From: an uncultured Clostridia bacterium
GTDB taxonomy: Bacteria > Bacillota > Clostridia > TANB77 > CAG-508
Assembly (NCBI GenBank): GCA_944393395.1
Contig: CALYAB010000004.1
Coordinates: 1-51,681 of the forward strand
Reading direction: 5' to 3'
DNA length: 51,681 nt
The position numbers and the translations under genes were made by a program. The notes beneath the pieces are model-generated. The model did no database searches. It saw only the letters and a list, made by a program, of their open reading frames with translations, and was not told where the DNA came from. Shown piece after piece: positions 33,601 to 41,680 of the stretch. Each line of letters opens with the position of its first letter. The first letter of the stretch is position 1.

Positions 33601-33855
33601 GATTATGTGACAAGAGAAACAATTCTCTTAACTTTAATAGGAATTGTGTTAGGATTAGGTGTAGGATATTTCTTGAATTCTTATATATTAGGAACTTGCG
33701 AAATAGATATGTTAAGATTTGAAAAAGTAATAAAACCTATCAGTTATGTATATGCTACTGCAATTACATTAGTATTTTCTATTATTGTTAATATTGTTAC
33801 ATATTTTGCATTAAAGAAAATTGATATGATAGGAAGTTTAAAAAGTGTAGAATAG
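30631..33855 (+). CDS. FtsX-like ABC permease with extracellular coiled coil
   Basis: A 1074-residue permease of the MacB/FtsX superfamily. TM1 is at about residues 20-42. A mixed extracellular domain follows, then a long Glu/Gln/Ala-rich coiled coil (about 234-520). After it come three membrane segments with the FtsX-like motif EEQRQEIGTLKALGYNK, a further TM (RFLMTIIGIMGCTSLILAG), a second extracellular domain and three last segments (RELATIKVLGFYDREV lies between them). The duplicated FtsX domain is usual for this group. GTG 30631 is chosen because GGAGGTGAT is eight bases upstream. Such coiled-coil permeases may reach across the cell wall; cargo or signal is unknown. Confidence 0.9.
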   Translation: MKIKKALLKDTFKEIKKSYKRFISILLMALLGVGFFAGLRATSPDMVDSIDTYYKNQNVYDIEIMSTLGLTDDDIEALSNIENVANVYGTYSKDGLIKTSDKEIVSKILCVEDINKPVLVEGKMPENVDECVVEEKFLKDTDKSIGDIIEIEPETTEGEETEYLKNKTLKIVGTVESPLYISRERGNTKLGTGVINYYIYVNKENVNSDIYTEIYITLENSHKYQTASNKYEDYVEETKSKIEEIKEERENARYQELIDEANEEIAKAEEEFNTEKQNGEAQIQEAENEITDGKAQIETAETEISSNETKAKKEFANAEAQIESAKTEVAKNALRLNNQKIEAEKGFEQAEQQKAGLQSTLDNINNAIKITENSIAEKQNELQTAETEEKKESINQEIAKLQAEKQVYETNKQSVQAGITEIDNQIASGRAQLQSAEAQINSAKSQIEKQENTLQQTKNKTNSQIASSKKELEASKQEIATAEAELEKNRAEFNSKIEEAEGKLIDAKEKVSEIEKAKWYILDRQQNAGYNSYIQDTKSIENLSIVFPIVFFAIATLVSLTSMTRMVEEQRQEIGTLKALGYNKIHIMQKYVIYSSLACIIGGIIGMNIGFQLLPRIIWDMYEMMYTIPEFIVSFNHQYSSIGLGLIYICIVGATLYTIIKEVKNTPANLLRPKAPKYGKRVLLERVNFIWKRLKFSHKVTVRNIFRYKKRFLMTIIGIMGCTSLILAGFGLKDSISSILPNQYEDIFDYDIQVSLKTSLNQEQKDRYISELKQKEEINDVLETYMESATAERDDKSETVQIVVPKDKNEIDKMIKLRDIKTKEKFELSEEGIIITDKLAELIGAEVGDTIKITTSDNEEKEIKIVEITENYISHYIYMSKELYQQIYGEEYSTNVLLIQDNDLSEEQEETIMQEMVSKNEVSTVTLTKTTMKTLDDTMNSLNYVVAILIVSAGLLAFVVLYNLSNINISERIRELATIKVLGFYDREVYDYVTRETILLTLIGIVLGLGVGYFLNSYILGTCEIDMLRFEKVIKPISYVYATAITLVFSIIVNIVTYFALKKIDMIGSLKSVE

Positions 33856-33867
33856 AGGTAGATAAAT

Positions 33868-34365
33868 ATGAGTAATAAAAGAGAAAATTATTTAAAATGG
33901 GATGAATATTTTATGGCAATATCAAAATTATCAGCTATGAGGAGTAAAGATCCATCAACCCAAGTAGGAGCATGCATTGTAAGTAATGATAATAGGATTT
34001 TATCAATTGGATATAATGGTACGCCAAATGGATATAGTGATGATGAGTTTCCGTGGAATAGAGAAGGAGAAAATTTAAATACAAAATATCCATATGTTTG
34101 CCATGCTGAAATGAATGCTGTATTAAATTATAGAGGAAGTAAAAAAGATTTAGAAGATGCTAAAATATATGTTGACTTATTTCCTTGCAATGAGTGTGCA
34201 AAGATAATTATACAATCTGGAATAAAAAAGGTAATATATTTATCTGATAAATATGCTGATTCTGAGAATAATGTAGCTTCAAGAAAATTGTTTGATATGT
34301 GTGGTGTAAAATATGAAAAAATTGCCCTTGATAAAGAAAAAAAGATAGAAATAGATTTAAAATAA
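33868..34365 (+). CDS. dCMP deaminase (ComEB family)
   Basis: A 165-residue zinc-dependent deaminase that converts dCMP to dUMP, the substrate of thymidylate synthase. The zinc site is H79-A-E81 with C107 and C110 in PCNEC. The early motif [13 protein letters not shown] and [17 protein letters not shown] are family hallmarks. GAGGTAGATAAAT precedes the ATG 12 bases after the permease stop, so it is probably cotranscribed with the ABC genes. With thyA and folA nearby it completes a local dTMP route. Confidence 0.92.
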   Translation: MSNKRENYLKWDEYFMAISKLSAMRSKDPSTQVGACIVSNDNRILSIGYNGTPNGYSDDEFPWNREGENLNTKYPYVCHAEMNAVLNYRGSKKDLEDAKIYVDLFPCNECAKIIIQSGIKKVIYLSDKYADSENNVASRKLFDMCGVKYEKIALDKEKKIEIDLK

Positions 34366-34398
34366 TTTATAAAAAATGCAAAATCATATAATGTAAGA

Positions 34399-34428
34399 AA
34401 TGGAGCCCAAACAAGAGGGCTCCATCGG
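34399..34428. terminator. Hairpin between convergent genes
   Basis: ATGGAGCCC and GGGCTCCAT pair around AAACAAGA. It is GC-rich against an AT background and lies between the convergent dCMP deaminase and 109-residue genes. A clean T-run is lacking directly after it. Confidence 0.65.
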
Positions 34429-34432
34429 AATT

Positions 34433-34762
34433 TTAACTTATTTTTTTCATTTTTTCTTTTCTTTTTTGGAGAAGAATCTCTTTCAACACACTTTCTGCCT
34501 GCCTTTTCATATAAGGAGAAAATTCAGGTGGAATGAATATCCTTCCAGTTGATTCATCATACAGCAACATTAGGTTAACTGTGAGAGAATCCTGAAGGAG
34601 AGCTTTCACATTGCTTTTGTCAGATGTCTTATAGACATCTTTCAAGAATTTTTGTGCTCCTTCGGAAAGCTTTAAAGTGAGTGTTTGATCAAGAACCTCG
34701 GCATGGACAGTAATAAACCGTCCTGCTTTCTTTGGCTGTGTGAATTTTGCAAGTCTGTACAT
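34433..34762 (-). CDS. 109-residue protein of unknown function, atypical composition
   Basis: I do not recognise this protein. It begins MYRLAKFTQPKKAGRFITVH, has a hydrophobic middle (SLTVNLMLLYDESTGRIFIPPEF) and a highly basic C-terminus, and lacks membrane segments. Gene structure is convincing: AGGAGGAATTATACT before the ATG, a consensus promoter, and a palindrome over the predicted start site. Composition is foreign: the 60 bases from 34681 are 47% G+C. Codons such as CTC, CCG and GCC are unlike the neighbours. It may be a remnant of a mobile element or a small DNA-binding regulator, but there is no motif to decide. Confidence 0.6.
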   Translation of the reverse strand: MYRLAKFTQPKKAGRFITVHAEVLDQTLTLKLSEGAQKFLKDVYKTSDKSNVKALLQDSLTVNLMLLYDESTGRIFIPPEFSPYMKRQAESVLKEILLQKRKEKMKKIS

Positions 34763-34793
34763 AGTATAATTCCTCCTAAGTTAAGTTTTTATT

Positions 34794-34847
34794 ATAGACT
34801 ATCTAGCCTATAAAATTAATTATACTACTTTTTTTATAGTTTTTCAA
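34794..34847 (-). promoter_or_regulatory. Promoter with operator-like palindrome
   Basis: Minus strand TTGAAA (34842-34847), a 17-base spacer, TATAAT (34819-34824). The imperfect palindrome ATAGGCTAGATAGTCTAT (34794-34811) lies exactly where transcription should start. This is a classic place for a repressor site, possibly autoregulatory. Confidence 0.65.
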
Positions 34848-34867
34848 ATATAATCTAACCATTTATT

Positions 34868-35139
34868 GTTACTAGTTAATGGGTATTGCCAATTAATTAT
34901 CCAGAATCATTGTAATTATAATATTTTATTAATTGCGAATGTGATTGGAGAATTATATTAGAAACTCTTAAATGATTTTATGGAAAATGTTCGCGTCGAG
35001 CGATAGCGAGGACTAAGTGAAAGGGTGCCATAAAATTATTTTAGAGTTTCTTATAATTCGTATTGAGCCGAGCAATTAATAAAATATTATAATTACAATG
35101 ATTCTGGATTATATTATTTACAAATCATTAACTAGTAAC
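34868..35139. mobile_element. 272-base palindromic element before mutL
   Basis: Outer ends GTTACTAGTTAATG (34868-34881) and CATTAACTAGTAAC (35126-35139) are exact complements. A poorly paired gap follows. Then a long perfect stem of about 38 bases runs from ATCCAGAATCATTGTAATTA (left) to TAATTACAATGATTCTGGAT (right). A third stem pairs GAAACTCTTAAATGATTTTA with TAAAATTATTTTAGAGTTTC around a GC-richer loop (GCGTCGAGCGATAGCGAGGA). No protein is encoded. It fills most of the 475-base spacer. Confidence 0.8.
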
Positions 35140-35168
35140 TATTTCTTATGAATTTTTTGTAAAAAAAC

Positions 35169-35198
35169 TATACAAAAACAATCAGATAATGATATAAT
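35169..35198 (+). promoter_or_regulatory. Promoter of mutL
   Basis: TATACA (35169-35174), an 18-base spacer and perfect TATAAT (35193-35198), 40 bases before the start codon. Confidence 0.5.
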
Positions 35199-35237
35199 AG
35201 CACCAAAGTATAGTACACATAAGAAAGGAAGAAAACC

Positions 35238-37724
35238 ATGGGAAATATAGTTTTATTAGACGAATTAACAATAAATAAAATAGCAGCTGGAGAAGTTATA
35301 GAAAGACCAGCATCAGTCATAAAAGAAATGGTTGAAAATTCAATAGATGCAGGAGCAACCAATATTACTGTAGAAATAAAAAATGGAGGAATCTCATATA
35401 TAAAAGTAAGTGATAATGGTAAAGGGATTGCACAAGATGATTTAGAAATTGCTTTTGAAAGACATGCAACCAGTAAAATAAGAAATGCAGATGATTTAGA
35501 TACAGTTACTTCAATGGGATTCAGAGGTGAGGCGTTAGCTAGTATTGCAGCAATAGCAAATGTAGAGATGGTATCTAAAACTCAAGAACAAGATATAGGA
35601 TATAGAGTAGTTGTAGAGGCAGGAAATATTTTAGAAAAAGAAGAAGCGGGATGTAAAACTGGGACAACTATTACAGTTAGAAATCTATTTTTCAATACAC
35701 CTGTAAGATATAAATTTTTGAAAAAAGATTATACTGAATCAGGATATGTAGAAGATGCTATAACTAGAATAGCACTTGTGAATCCTAATATTGCTATAAA
35801 ATTAATAAATACAGGAAAAACTGTAATACAAACAAATGGAAATGGAGATATTAAAAGTGTAATATATAGCATATATGGAAAAGATATAGCAAATGGAGTT
35901 ATGGAAGTTTCATATAAATATGAAGATATTAATGTTGTAGGAGTTGTTGGAAAACCAGAAATTGCACGTTCAAACAGAACAAGACAATTATTTTTTGTCA
36001 ACAAAAGATATATAAAAGATAAAACATTAACAGCAGCTACAGAGCAAGCATATAAAGGTTTAATTCCAATAGGAAAGTTTGGTTTTGTAATATTAAACAT
36101 AGAAATGAATCCGGCAAAAGTTGATGTAAATGTTCACCCAGCAAAGTTAGAAGTTAGATTTGAAGAAGAAAATAAAATATTTCAAGCAATATATCATGCA
36201 ATAAAAGATACTTTGCTAAAAACAGAATTAGTAGCAAATTCAGAAAAGGCTCTACATGAAGAAAAAACTGAAGTTGCAAGAGAATTAACATTTGAACAAA
36301 GATTAAAAAATCTAAAAGAAGAAAAGCTAGAAAGACAAGAAAAACAAAATACCGGAGGGCTATTTGCATTTAGAAAACAAAACGAAAAACAAATTGAAGA
36401 TTATACAGATGCTGAAAGCAAAATAAAAACTAATGTTATAGAAGAAGTATATAATGATAAAAATAAAAAAGAAATAAAAAGCAATATTGGAGAACCAATT
36501 GATACATCTGATATATTATTAAAATTAAAACAGATGAAAGAAAATATAGAAAAAGAAATTAAAGAGAAAAAAGCTAATAGTAATGAAGGCGAAAAACTTG
36601 AAGAACAACAAGAAAAATATATATTAGATGAAGAAAAAAAGGAAAACGATGAAGATAATATAGTTACGATAAATGCAGAAAATATAGAAGAAAAGAATAT
36701 ATCAGAACAAGAAAAAACTGAAGAAAATATAACAGAGAAAGAAACTGTTAAAGAAGAACATAATGATATTTCTGAAAATCAAGAAGATGAAAACAATATT
36801 GATAATTTAAATAAAGAAAACGAAACAGAAGAAACAATTGCAAAAGAAAATAAAGAATCCACACAAAGAGAGGAAATAGTGGATAATACTGATGAAATAA
36901 TTGAACAAATAGAAAATCCAGAAATAAAACAAGAATTTAAAGAAATAAAACAAAAAATGGAAGAACTAAATGACAATCCAAAAGTAGTAAGTGACGATTT
37001 TAATGAAATGTATTCTAAACTATTTGGAAGATTACCAATACAAGATAAAGAAGAAAAAGATGAAAATAAAGATAAAGAAAGCAAAGAAGAAATTGATTTA
37101 TTAAAAGATAATGTGTCAGTATTTGAAGGTGTAGAAGAGTATAAAAAAACAGCATATAAATTTATTGGAATTGTATTTAAAACATATATAATTATAGAAA
37201 TAGGACAAGAAATGTATATAATAGACCAACATGCAGCACATGAAAGAATTATGTATGAAAAAGTAAAAGAAAATTATTATAGTGAATCATCTAAAGATTC
37301 TCAATTGTTATTATTACCAGATGTAGTAACTTTAACACACAAAGAAATGGATATTGCAAGAGAAAATATGGACATGTTTAGAAAAGCTGGTTTTACATTA
37401 GAAGAATTTGGAGAAAATACTATAAAATTAACAGGAGTACCAACTGTATGTATAGACTTAGATACAAAAGAATTATTTTTAGAAACATTAGACGAAATAA
37501 ATACAGTTGCAAGAACAGCGAAACAAGAAAAAGAAGAAAAATTCATAGCAACAGTTGCATGTAAAGCTGCTGTAAAGGCAAACATGGCATTAGATGCTAA
37601 AGAGGTAGAAAGTTTAATGGATAAATTATTATCATTACCAAATCCATTTACTTGTCCACATGGAAGACCAACAGCCATAAAGATGACAAAATACGACATA
37701 GAAAGAAAATTTGCTAGAAAATAA
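35238..37724 (+). CDS. mutL: DNA mismatch repair protein MutL
   Basis: An 828-residue MutL, which links mismatch recognition by MutS to strand removal. The GHKL ATPase domain (1-330) has EMVENSIDAGATNI, DNGKGI, GFRGEAL and the NTPVRYKFL motif. A very long, charged linker (about 345-610, Glu/Lys/Asn-rich) follows; it is longer than in most homologues. The C-terminal endonuclease domain has the active-site DQHAAHERIMYE (663-674), ACKAAVKANMAL and CPHGRP, so it should be a nicking MutL as in bacteria without MutH. AAAGGAAG precedes the ATG. No mutS is in the window. Confidence 0.96.
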   Translation: MGNIVLLDELTINKIAAGEVIERPASVIKEMVENSIDAGATNITVEIKNGGISYIKVSDNGKGIAQDDLEIAFERHATSKIRNADDLDTVTSMGFRGEALASIAAIANVEMVSKTQEQDIGYRVVVEAGNILEKEEAGCKTGTTITVRNLFFNTPVRYKFLKKDYTESGYVEDAITRIALVNPNIAIKLINTGKTVIQTNGNGDIKSVIYSIYGKDIANGVMEVSYKYEDINVVGVVGKPEIARSNRTRQLFFVNKRYIKDKTLTAATEQAYKGLIPIGKFGFVILNIEMNPAKVDVNVHPAKLEVRFEEENKIFQAIYHAIKDTLLKTELVANSEKALHEEKTEVARELTFEQRLKNLKEEKLERQEKQNTGGLFAFRKQNEKQIEDYTDAESKIKTNVIEEVYNDKNKKEIKSNIGEPIDTSDILLKLKQMKENIEKEIKEKKANSNEGEKLEEQQEKYILDEEKKENDEDNIVTINAENIEEKNISEQEKTEENITEKETVKEEHNDISENQEDENNIDNLNKENETEETIAKENKESTQREEIVDNTDEIIEQIENPEIKQEFKEIKQKMEELNDNPKVVSDDFNEMYSKLFGRLPIQDKEEKDENKDKESKEEIDLLKDNVSVFEGVEEYKKTAYKFIGIVFKTYIIIEIGQEMYIIDQHAAHERIMYEKVKENYYSESSKDSQLLLLPDVVTLTHKEMDIARENMDMFRKAGFTLEEFGENTIKLTGVPTVCIDLDTKELFLETLDEINTVARTAKQEKEEKFIATVACKAAVKANMALDAKEVESLMDKLLSLPNPFTCPHGRPTAIKMTKYDIERKFARK

Positions 37725-37748
37725 AAGATATATGAGGAGAATGCTAAG

Positions 37749-38189
37749 ATGACAGTAATTATGATTGTGGCCATGCTAATATTTGTAATTAGTATAGTTT
37801 GGATATGGCATAACTTAGGAAATATTGAAAGACCAAGAAAAATTGCTTTTATAATTATAGGATTAGCAATAATATATTTAATAACATTAATAATATATAA
37901 TTTTTCAAATCCAGATATTATATATCCAAGTCAGGAGATAGAAAAATATGTATCGAATGTTTTGATTATGATTTTTACTGGATTAAACTCATTAATATTA
38001 TTGCCATTTATAGCAAATTTGTTTGATAAAATACTTGAAGAAGAAATAGAAAAAGATCAAGTGAAAAAAAGATTAATAATTATATTAGTTATATTTGTAA
38101 TATGCATATTTATAGAAAAAGGATATTTAAAAGATACGCAAGAAGGAATAATAAATATATATAATGAGGTGCAAAATGCAGAAAAATAA
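37749..38189 (+). CDS. Four-helix membrane protein of unknown function
   Basis: A 146-residue protein with four hydrophobic segments (about 1-20, 31-52, 73-96, 109-128). A charged loop, KILEEEIEKDQVKKR, lies before the last one. I do not recognise a family. The gene lies between mutL and miaA, starts 24 bases after mutL with GAGGAGAATGCTAAG before the ATG, and overlaps the miaA start by 14 bases. It is therefore surely translated from the same transcript. Confidence 0.75.
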   Translation: MTVIMIVAMLIFVISIVWIWHNLGNIERPRKIAFIIIGLAIIYLITLIIYNFSNPDIIYPSQEIEKYVSNVLIMIFTGLNSLILLPFIANLFDKILEEEIEKDQVKKRLIIILVIFVICIFIEKGYLKDTQEGIINIYNEVQNAEK

Positions 38190-39099
38190 AGTTATTGTAA
38201 TATGTGGACCCACAGCATCAGGCAAGACAGCGCTATCAATTGAATTAGCAAAGCAAATAAATGGAGAGATTGTATCATGTGACTCAATGCAAATATACAA
38301 AGATATGAATATAGGTACAGCAAAACCTACTACTGAAGAAATGCAAGGAATAAAGCATTATTTGATAGGATATGTTTCACCAGAAGAAAGATATAGTGTT
38401 GCAGATTATAAAAAAGATGCCAAGAAAGCAATAAAAGAGATAATAGAAAAAGATAAGATGCCAATAATAGTAGGTGGAACAGGATTATACATAGATAGTT
38501 TGATTTATGAAATAGAGTACCAGGATATAAAATTTGATGAAAAATATAGAGAAAAATTAGAAGAGGAAGTAAATCAAAAAGGTTTAGAAGAATTATATAA
38601 AAGAGCTAAAGAAATAGATGAAAAGGCAATAGAAAAAATAAGTCCTAATGATAAAAAGAGAATATTAAGAATATTAGAAATATATCATGCAACAGGAAAA
38701 AATAAAACTCAACAAGAAATAGAATCAAGAAAAAAAGAAGTAGAATATGATTATAAAGTTTATGCGTTAAATTGGGATAGAGAAAAATTATATGAAAGAA
38801 TAAACAAAAGAGTAGATCTTATGATAGAACAAGGTTTAATAAATGAAGTAAAAGAAATTCTAAAAAAATATAATAATTTCCCAACAGCAATGCAAGGATT
38901 AGGATATAAAGAAGTTGTGGATTATTTAAATGGTGTACTTACAAAAGAAGAGATGATTGAAAAAATAAAAATGGAAACAAGAAGATATGCAAAAAGACAA
39001 TTAACATGGTTTAGAAAAAATAAACAAACAATATGGTTAAATGCAGAAGATAAAATACAAGATAACATAAATATTATTTTAAATAATACCTTTATCTAA
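38176..39099 (+). CDS. miaA: tRNA dimethylallyltransferase
   Basis: A 307-residue MiaA. It adds a dimethylallyl group to A37 of tRNAs reading U-starting codons. GPTASGKTALS (11-21) is the P-loop, followed by EIVSCDSMQIYKDMNIGTAKP, the VGGTGLYIDSLIY motif and the C-terminal RRYAKRQLTWFR. ATG 38176 is preferred to 38164 because GAGGTG lies between them at the right distance. The coding region overlaps the previous gene. mutL-miaA adjacency is common; hfq is not present here. Confidence 0.95.
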   Translation: MQKNKVIVICGPTASGKTALSIELAKQINGEIVSCDSMQIYKDMNIGTAKPTTEEMQGIKHYLIGYVSPEERYSVADYKKDAKKAIKEIIEKDKMPIIVGGTGLYIDSLIYEIEYQDIKFDEKYREKLEEEVNQKGLEELYKRAKEIDEKAIEKISPNDKKRILRILEIYHATGKNKTQQEIESRKKEVEYDYKVYALNWDREKLYERINKRVDLMIEQGLINEVKEILKKYNNFPTAMQGLGYKEVVDYLNGVLTKEEMIEKIKMETRRYAKRQLTWFRKNKQTIWLNAEDKIQDNINIILNNTFI

Positions 39100-39108
39100 G
39101 GGAAAGGA

Positions 39109-40413
39109 ATGAAAGAAATATTGAAACAACAAAGAAGTGAAAATGTAGAAAAGGAACAAAAGAATGTTAAAAATAAAATACATATAAGTAAAAAAGTGAT
39201 TATAGGTGTTGTTATCATTTTAATTGCGATATATCTGATATATACTATATATTTATTAATCAAACAGCCAACAGATATTTTTACATTAGAAGAGGGAAAT
39301 TTATATTCTGATGAAACAGATATAGGTTATATAATAAGAGATGAGGAAGTAATTCAAGGAGAAAACTACAAAAATGGAATGGAAAAAATAAAGACAGAAG
39401 GAGAAAAAGTTTCTGTTAATGAGGCTGTATTTAGGTATTATACAAAAAATGAAGAAAGTTTAAAAGAAAAAATATCACAACTAGATACACAGATACAAGA
39501 AGCGATGTCTAATGAAACAGGATTATTTACAAGTGACATTAAATCTTTAGAAACACAAATAGATGAAAAAATATCAGGAATTAATACAATTACAGATACA
39601 ACAAAATTGGAAGAATATAAAAAAGAAATAGATGAATTAATCACTAAAAAAGCAAATATAGCTGGAGATTTAAGCCCACAAGGTTCATACTTAAAACAAT
39701 TAATTGAAGAAAGAAAAAATTATGAAAATGAACTAAATTCTGGCGCTGAATATATAAATTCAAATAAAAGTGGTTTGGTTTCATATAAAGTTGATGGATT
39801 AGAAAATGTATTAAAACCAAATGAAGAGTGCTTTTCAACATTGACTAAAGAATATTTGGAAAAATTGGATTTAAAAACAGGAAAGATTGTCCCTTCAAGT
39901 GATGAATCAGGAAAGATAGTTGATAATACTTATTGTTATATTGCTACAGTTACTGGAACAGAAGAAGCAAAATCGGCAAAAGTAGGAGATAAAATAAAAG
40001 TAAGGTTACCAAGTGGAACAGAAGTGTCAGCAGAGATTACATATACATTAAAAGAAGATAATGGAGATATGGTGCTGATCTTGAAAATAGAAAGAGGCGT
40101 TGAAGAATTAATAAGCTATAGAAAAATTTCTTTTGAATTAATTTGGTGGAGCGAAACAGGATTAAAAGTTCCTAATCAGGCTATAGTAAAAGATGGCGAT
40201 TTAGCATATGTCGTAAGAAATAGAGCAGGATATTTAAATAAGATTTTAGTAAAAGTAAAAAAAGAAGGAGAAAAATATTCTATAGTAGAATCATATAATA
40301 CAGAGGAATTAAAAGAGTTAGGTTTTTCTAGTGAAGAAATATTATCATATAAAAAGATAAGTTTATATGATGAAGTGATCTTAAATCCAAATTTGAGCAA
40401 AGTGCAAGAATAG
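39109..40413 (+). CDS. HlyD-like membrane fusion protein
   Basis: A 434-residue protein with a cytoplasmic N-terminus of about 25 residues, one membrane helix (about 27-50) and a large extracytoplasmic part. A coiled-coil hairpin (about 110-215) is followed by beta-barrel-like segments (GDKIKVRLPSGTEVSAEITY; VPNQAIVKDGDLAYVV). This is the layout of HlyD-family adaptors, but no transporter partner is adjacent. In Clostridia a similar protein is often found beside sepF, so a link to the division site or cell wall is plausible. GGGAAAGGA precedes the ATG nine bases after miaA. Confidence 0.75.
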   Translation: MKEILKQQRSENVEKEQKNVKNKIHISKKVIIGVVIILIAIYLIYTIYLLIKQPTDIFTLEEGNLYSDETDIGYIIRDEEVIQGENYKNGMEKIKTEGEKVSVNEAVFRYYTKNEESLKEKISQLDTQIQEAMSNETGLFTSDIKSLETQIDEKISGINTITDTTKLEEYKKEIDELITKKANIAGDLSPQGSYLKQLIEERKNYENELNSGAEYINSNKSGLVSYKVDGLENVLKPNEECFSTLTKEYLEKLDLKTGKIVPSSDESGKIVDNTYCYIATVTGTEEAKSAKVGDKIKVRLPSGTEVSAEITYTLKEDNGDMVLILKIERGVEELISYRKISFELIWWSETGLKVPNQAIVKDGDLAYVVRNRAGYLNKILVKVKKEGEKYSIVESYNTEELKELGFSSEEILSYKKISLYDEVILNPNLSKVQE

Positions 40414-40417
40414 AATA

Positions 40418-40497
40418 TTACAAAAATGTTACAGAAATATTAAAATAATATTACATTTCAAAAAACTATTGACAATAAGCAAAAAAAAGTAGATACT
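40418..40497 (+). promoter_or_regulatory. sepF promoter with TTACA repeats
   Basis: TTGACA (40469-40474), a 17-base spacer and GATACT (40492-40497) form the promoter. Upstream lie TTACA at 40418-40422, 40429-40433 and 40451-40455. The first pair reads TGTAAC-N5-TGTAAT on the minus strand, the form of a WalR (YycF) box. WalR controls cell-wall and division genes in Firmicutes. The motif is also present before rsmD. Confidence 0.6.
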
Positions 40498-40542
40498 TAG
40501 TACAAATGAATACAAAGGAAAGTTATTTTAGGAGGTTTTTTT

Positions 40543-41025
40543 ATGTCAGGAGCATTAATGGATAAAGTATGGGGACTATTTGGAATGGACTCAGCTGAAC
40601 CAGATGAATATGAAGATGAAAATATATATGATTATGATGATGAGGAAGAAATAGAAGAAGATAAAAAAATATTTAATAGAAAGAACAATAATAAAGTTGT
40701 AAATATGCAACAAGGGCAACCAAATGCAATAAAGATGGTTATATCACAACCAACAACTTTTGAACAATCAGATGAAATATGTAGTTTCTTAAAAGAAAGA
40801 AAATCTATTATTGTAAATTTAGAATATGTTAATAAAGATGTAGCAAGAAGAATTATTGACTTTATAAGTGGAGGAGTATATGCTTTAGAAGGATATATTC
40901 AAAAAGTCTCAAATTCTATTTTCTTAGTTGCGCCATCAAATTATGAAATTACAAATGAAATGGCTAGAGAAGAAATTAAGAGTAAATTATCAGTTTCATG
41001 GTTGAAAAACAATGGGATAAACTAA
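40543..41025 (+). CDS. sepF: Cell division protein SepF
   Basis: A 160-residue SepF, which bundles FtsZ and tethers it to the membrane. The amphipathic N-terminal anchor (MSGALMDKVWGLFGM) is followed by an acidic, low-complexity linker (about 16-50). The conserved C-terminal domain runs from about 70: SFLKERKSIIVNLEYVNKDVARRIIDFISGGVYALEG in two consecutive segments. GGAGGTTTTTTT precedes the ATG. divIVA follows by 48 bases; ylmE and ylmG-type genes usually between them in other Firmicutes are absent. Confidence 0.93.
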   Translation: MSGALMDKVWGLFGMDSAEPDEYEDENIYDYDDEEEIEEDKKIFNRKNNNKVVNMQQGQPNAIKMVISQPTTFEQSDEICSFLKERKSIIVNLEYVNKDVARRIIDFISGGVYALEGYIQKVSNSIFLVAPSNYEITNEMAREEIKSKLSVSWLKNNGIN

Positions 41026-41073
41026 TTAAAAATTCAAAGGGGTTATTGTGCCTTTTGGGCAAGGAGGAAATTA

Positions 41074-41526
41074 ATGATTACACCATTAGATATAGAAAAT
41101 AAAAAGTTTTCTAAACAGATGATGAATGGATACAATGTAGAAGAAGTAGATGATTTTTTAGATGATTTAACAGTTGATTATAGCAAAAACTATAAGGAAA
41201 TAACAGAATTGAAGGCAAAAGTAGATGAATTAAATAAAAGTTTAGAACATTATAAAACAATTGAAGAAACATTACAAAATACTTTAATTATGGCACAAAC
41301 TACAGCAGAAGATATAAAAAATGTAGCTAAGCAACAAGCAGATCAAATAGTAAATGAAGCAAAAGGAACAGCTAAAAAACAAGTAGAAGAATTAGAAAAT
41401 GAAATTGTATTAAAACAAAAAGAATTAGATGATGTAAAAAAACAATTTGATATATATAAAGCTAAAATGGAATCTCTTCTAATTTCACAATTAGAATTGT
41501 TAAAAGATGTTAACAAAGAGGATTAA
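41074..41526 (+). CDS. divIVA: DivIVA-family cell division protein
   Basis: A 150-residue DivIVA. These proteins recognise negatively curved membrane and organise poles and septa. The N-terminal lipid-binding domain has ITPLDIENKKFSKQMMNGYN and VEEVDDFLDDL (residues 2-33). The rest is coiled coil with typical heptads. AAGGAGGAAATTA precedes the ATG. It is cotranscribed with sepF and followed by a terminator. Confidence 0.93.
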   Translation: MITPLDIENKKFSKQMMNGYNVEEVDDFLDDLTVDYSKNYKEITELKAKVDELNKSLEHYKTIEETLQNTLIMAQTTAEDIKNVAKQQADQIVNEAKGTAKKQVEELENEIVLKQKELDDVKKQFDIYKAKMESLLISQLELLKDVNKED

Positions 41527-41534
41527 TTACCTTT

Positions 41535-41578
41535 TTACAAAAGACTGTCTATGCTAATTAGATGGTCTTTTATATTTT
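41535..41578 (+). terminator. Terminator of sepF-divIVA
   Basis: AAAAGACTGTCTA and TAGATGGTCTTTT pair (with two G-U pairs) around TGCTAAT, followed by TATATTTTTTG. Confidence 0.8.
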
Positions 41579-41680
41579 TTGTATAAGGAAAGTTATATCG
41601 ACTTTCTAATATAGAAAAAACACTATTATTGATTTAATATATAGTATTAAAGAGAAAATAAAAGTAAATAGAAGAAAAAT

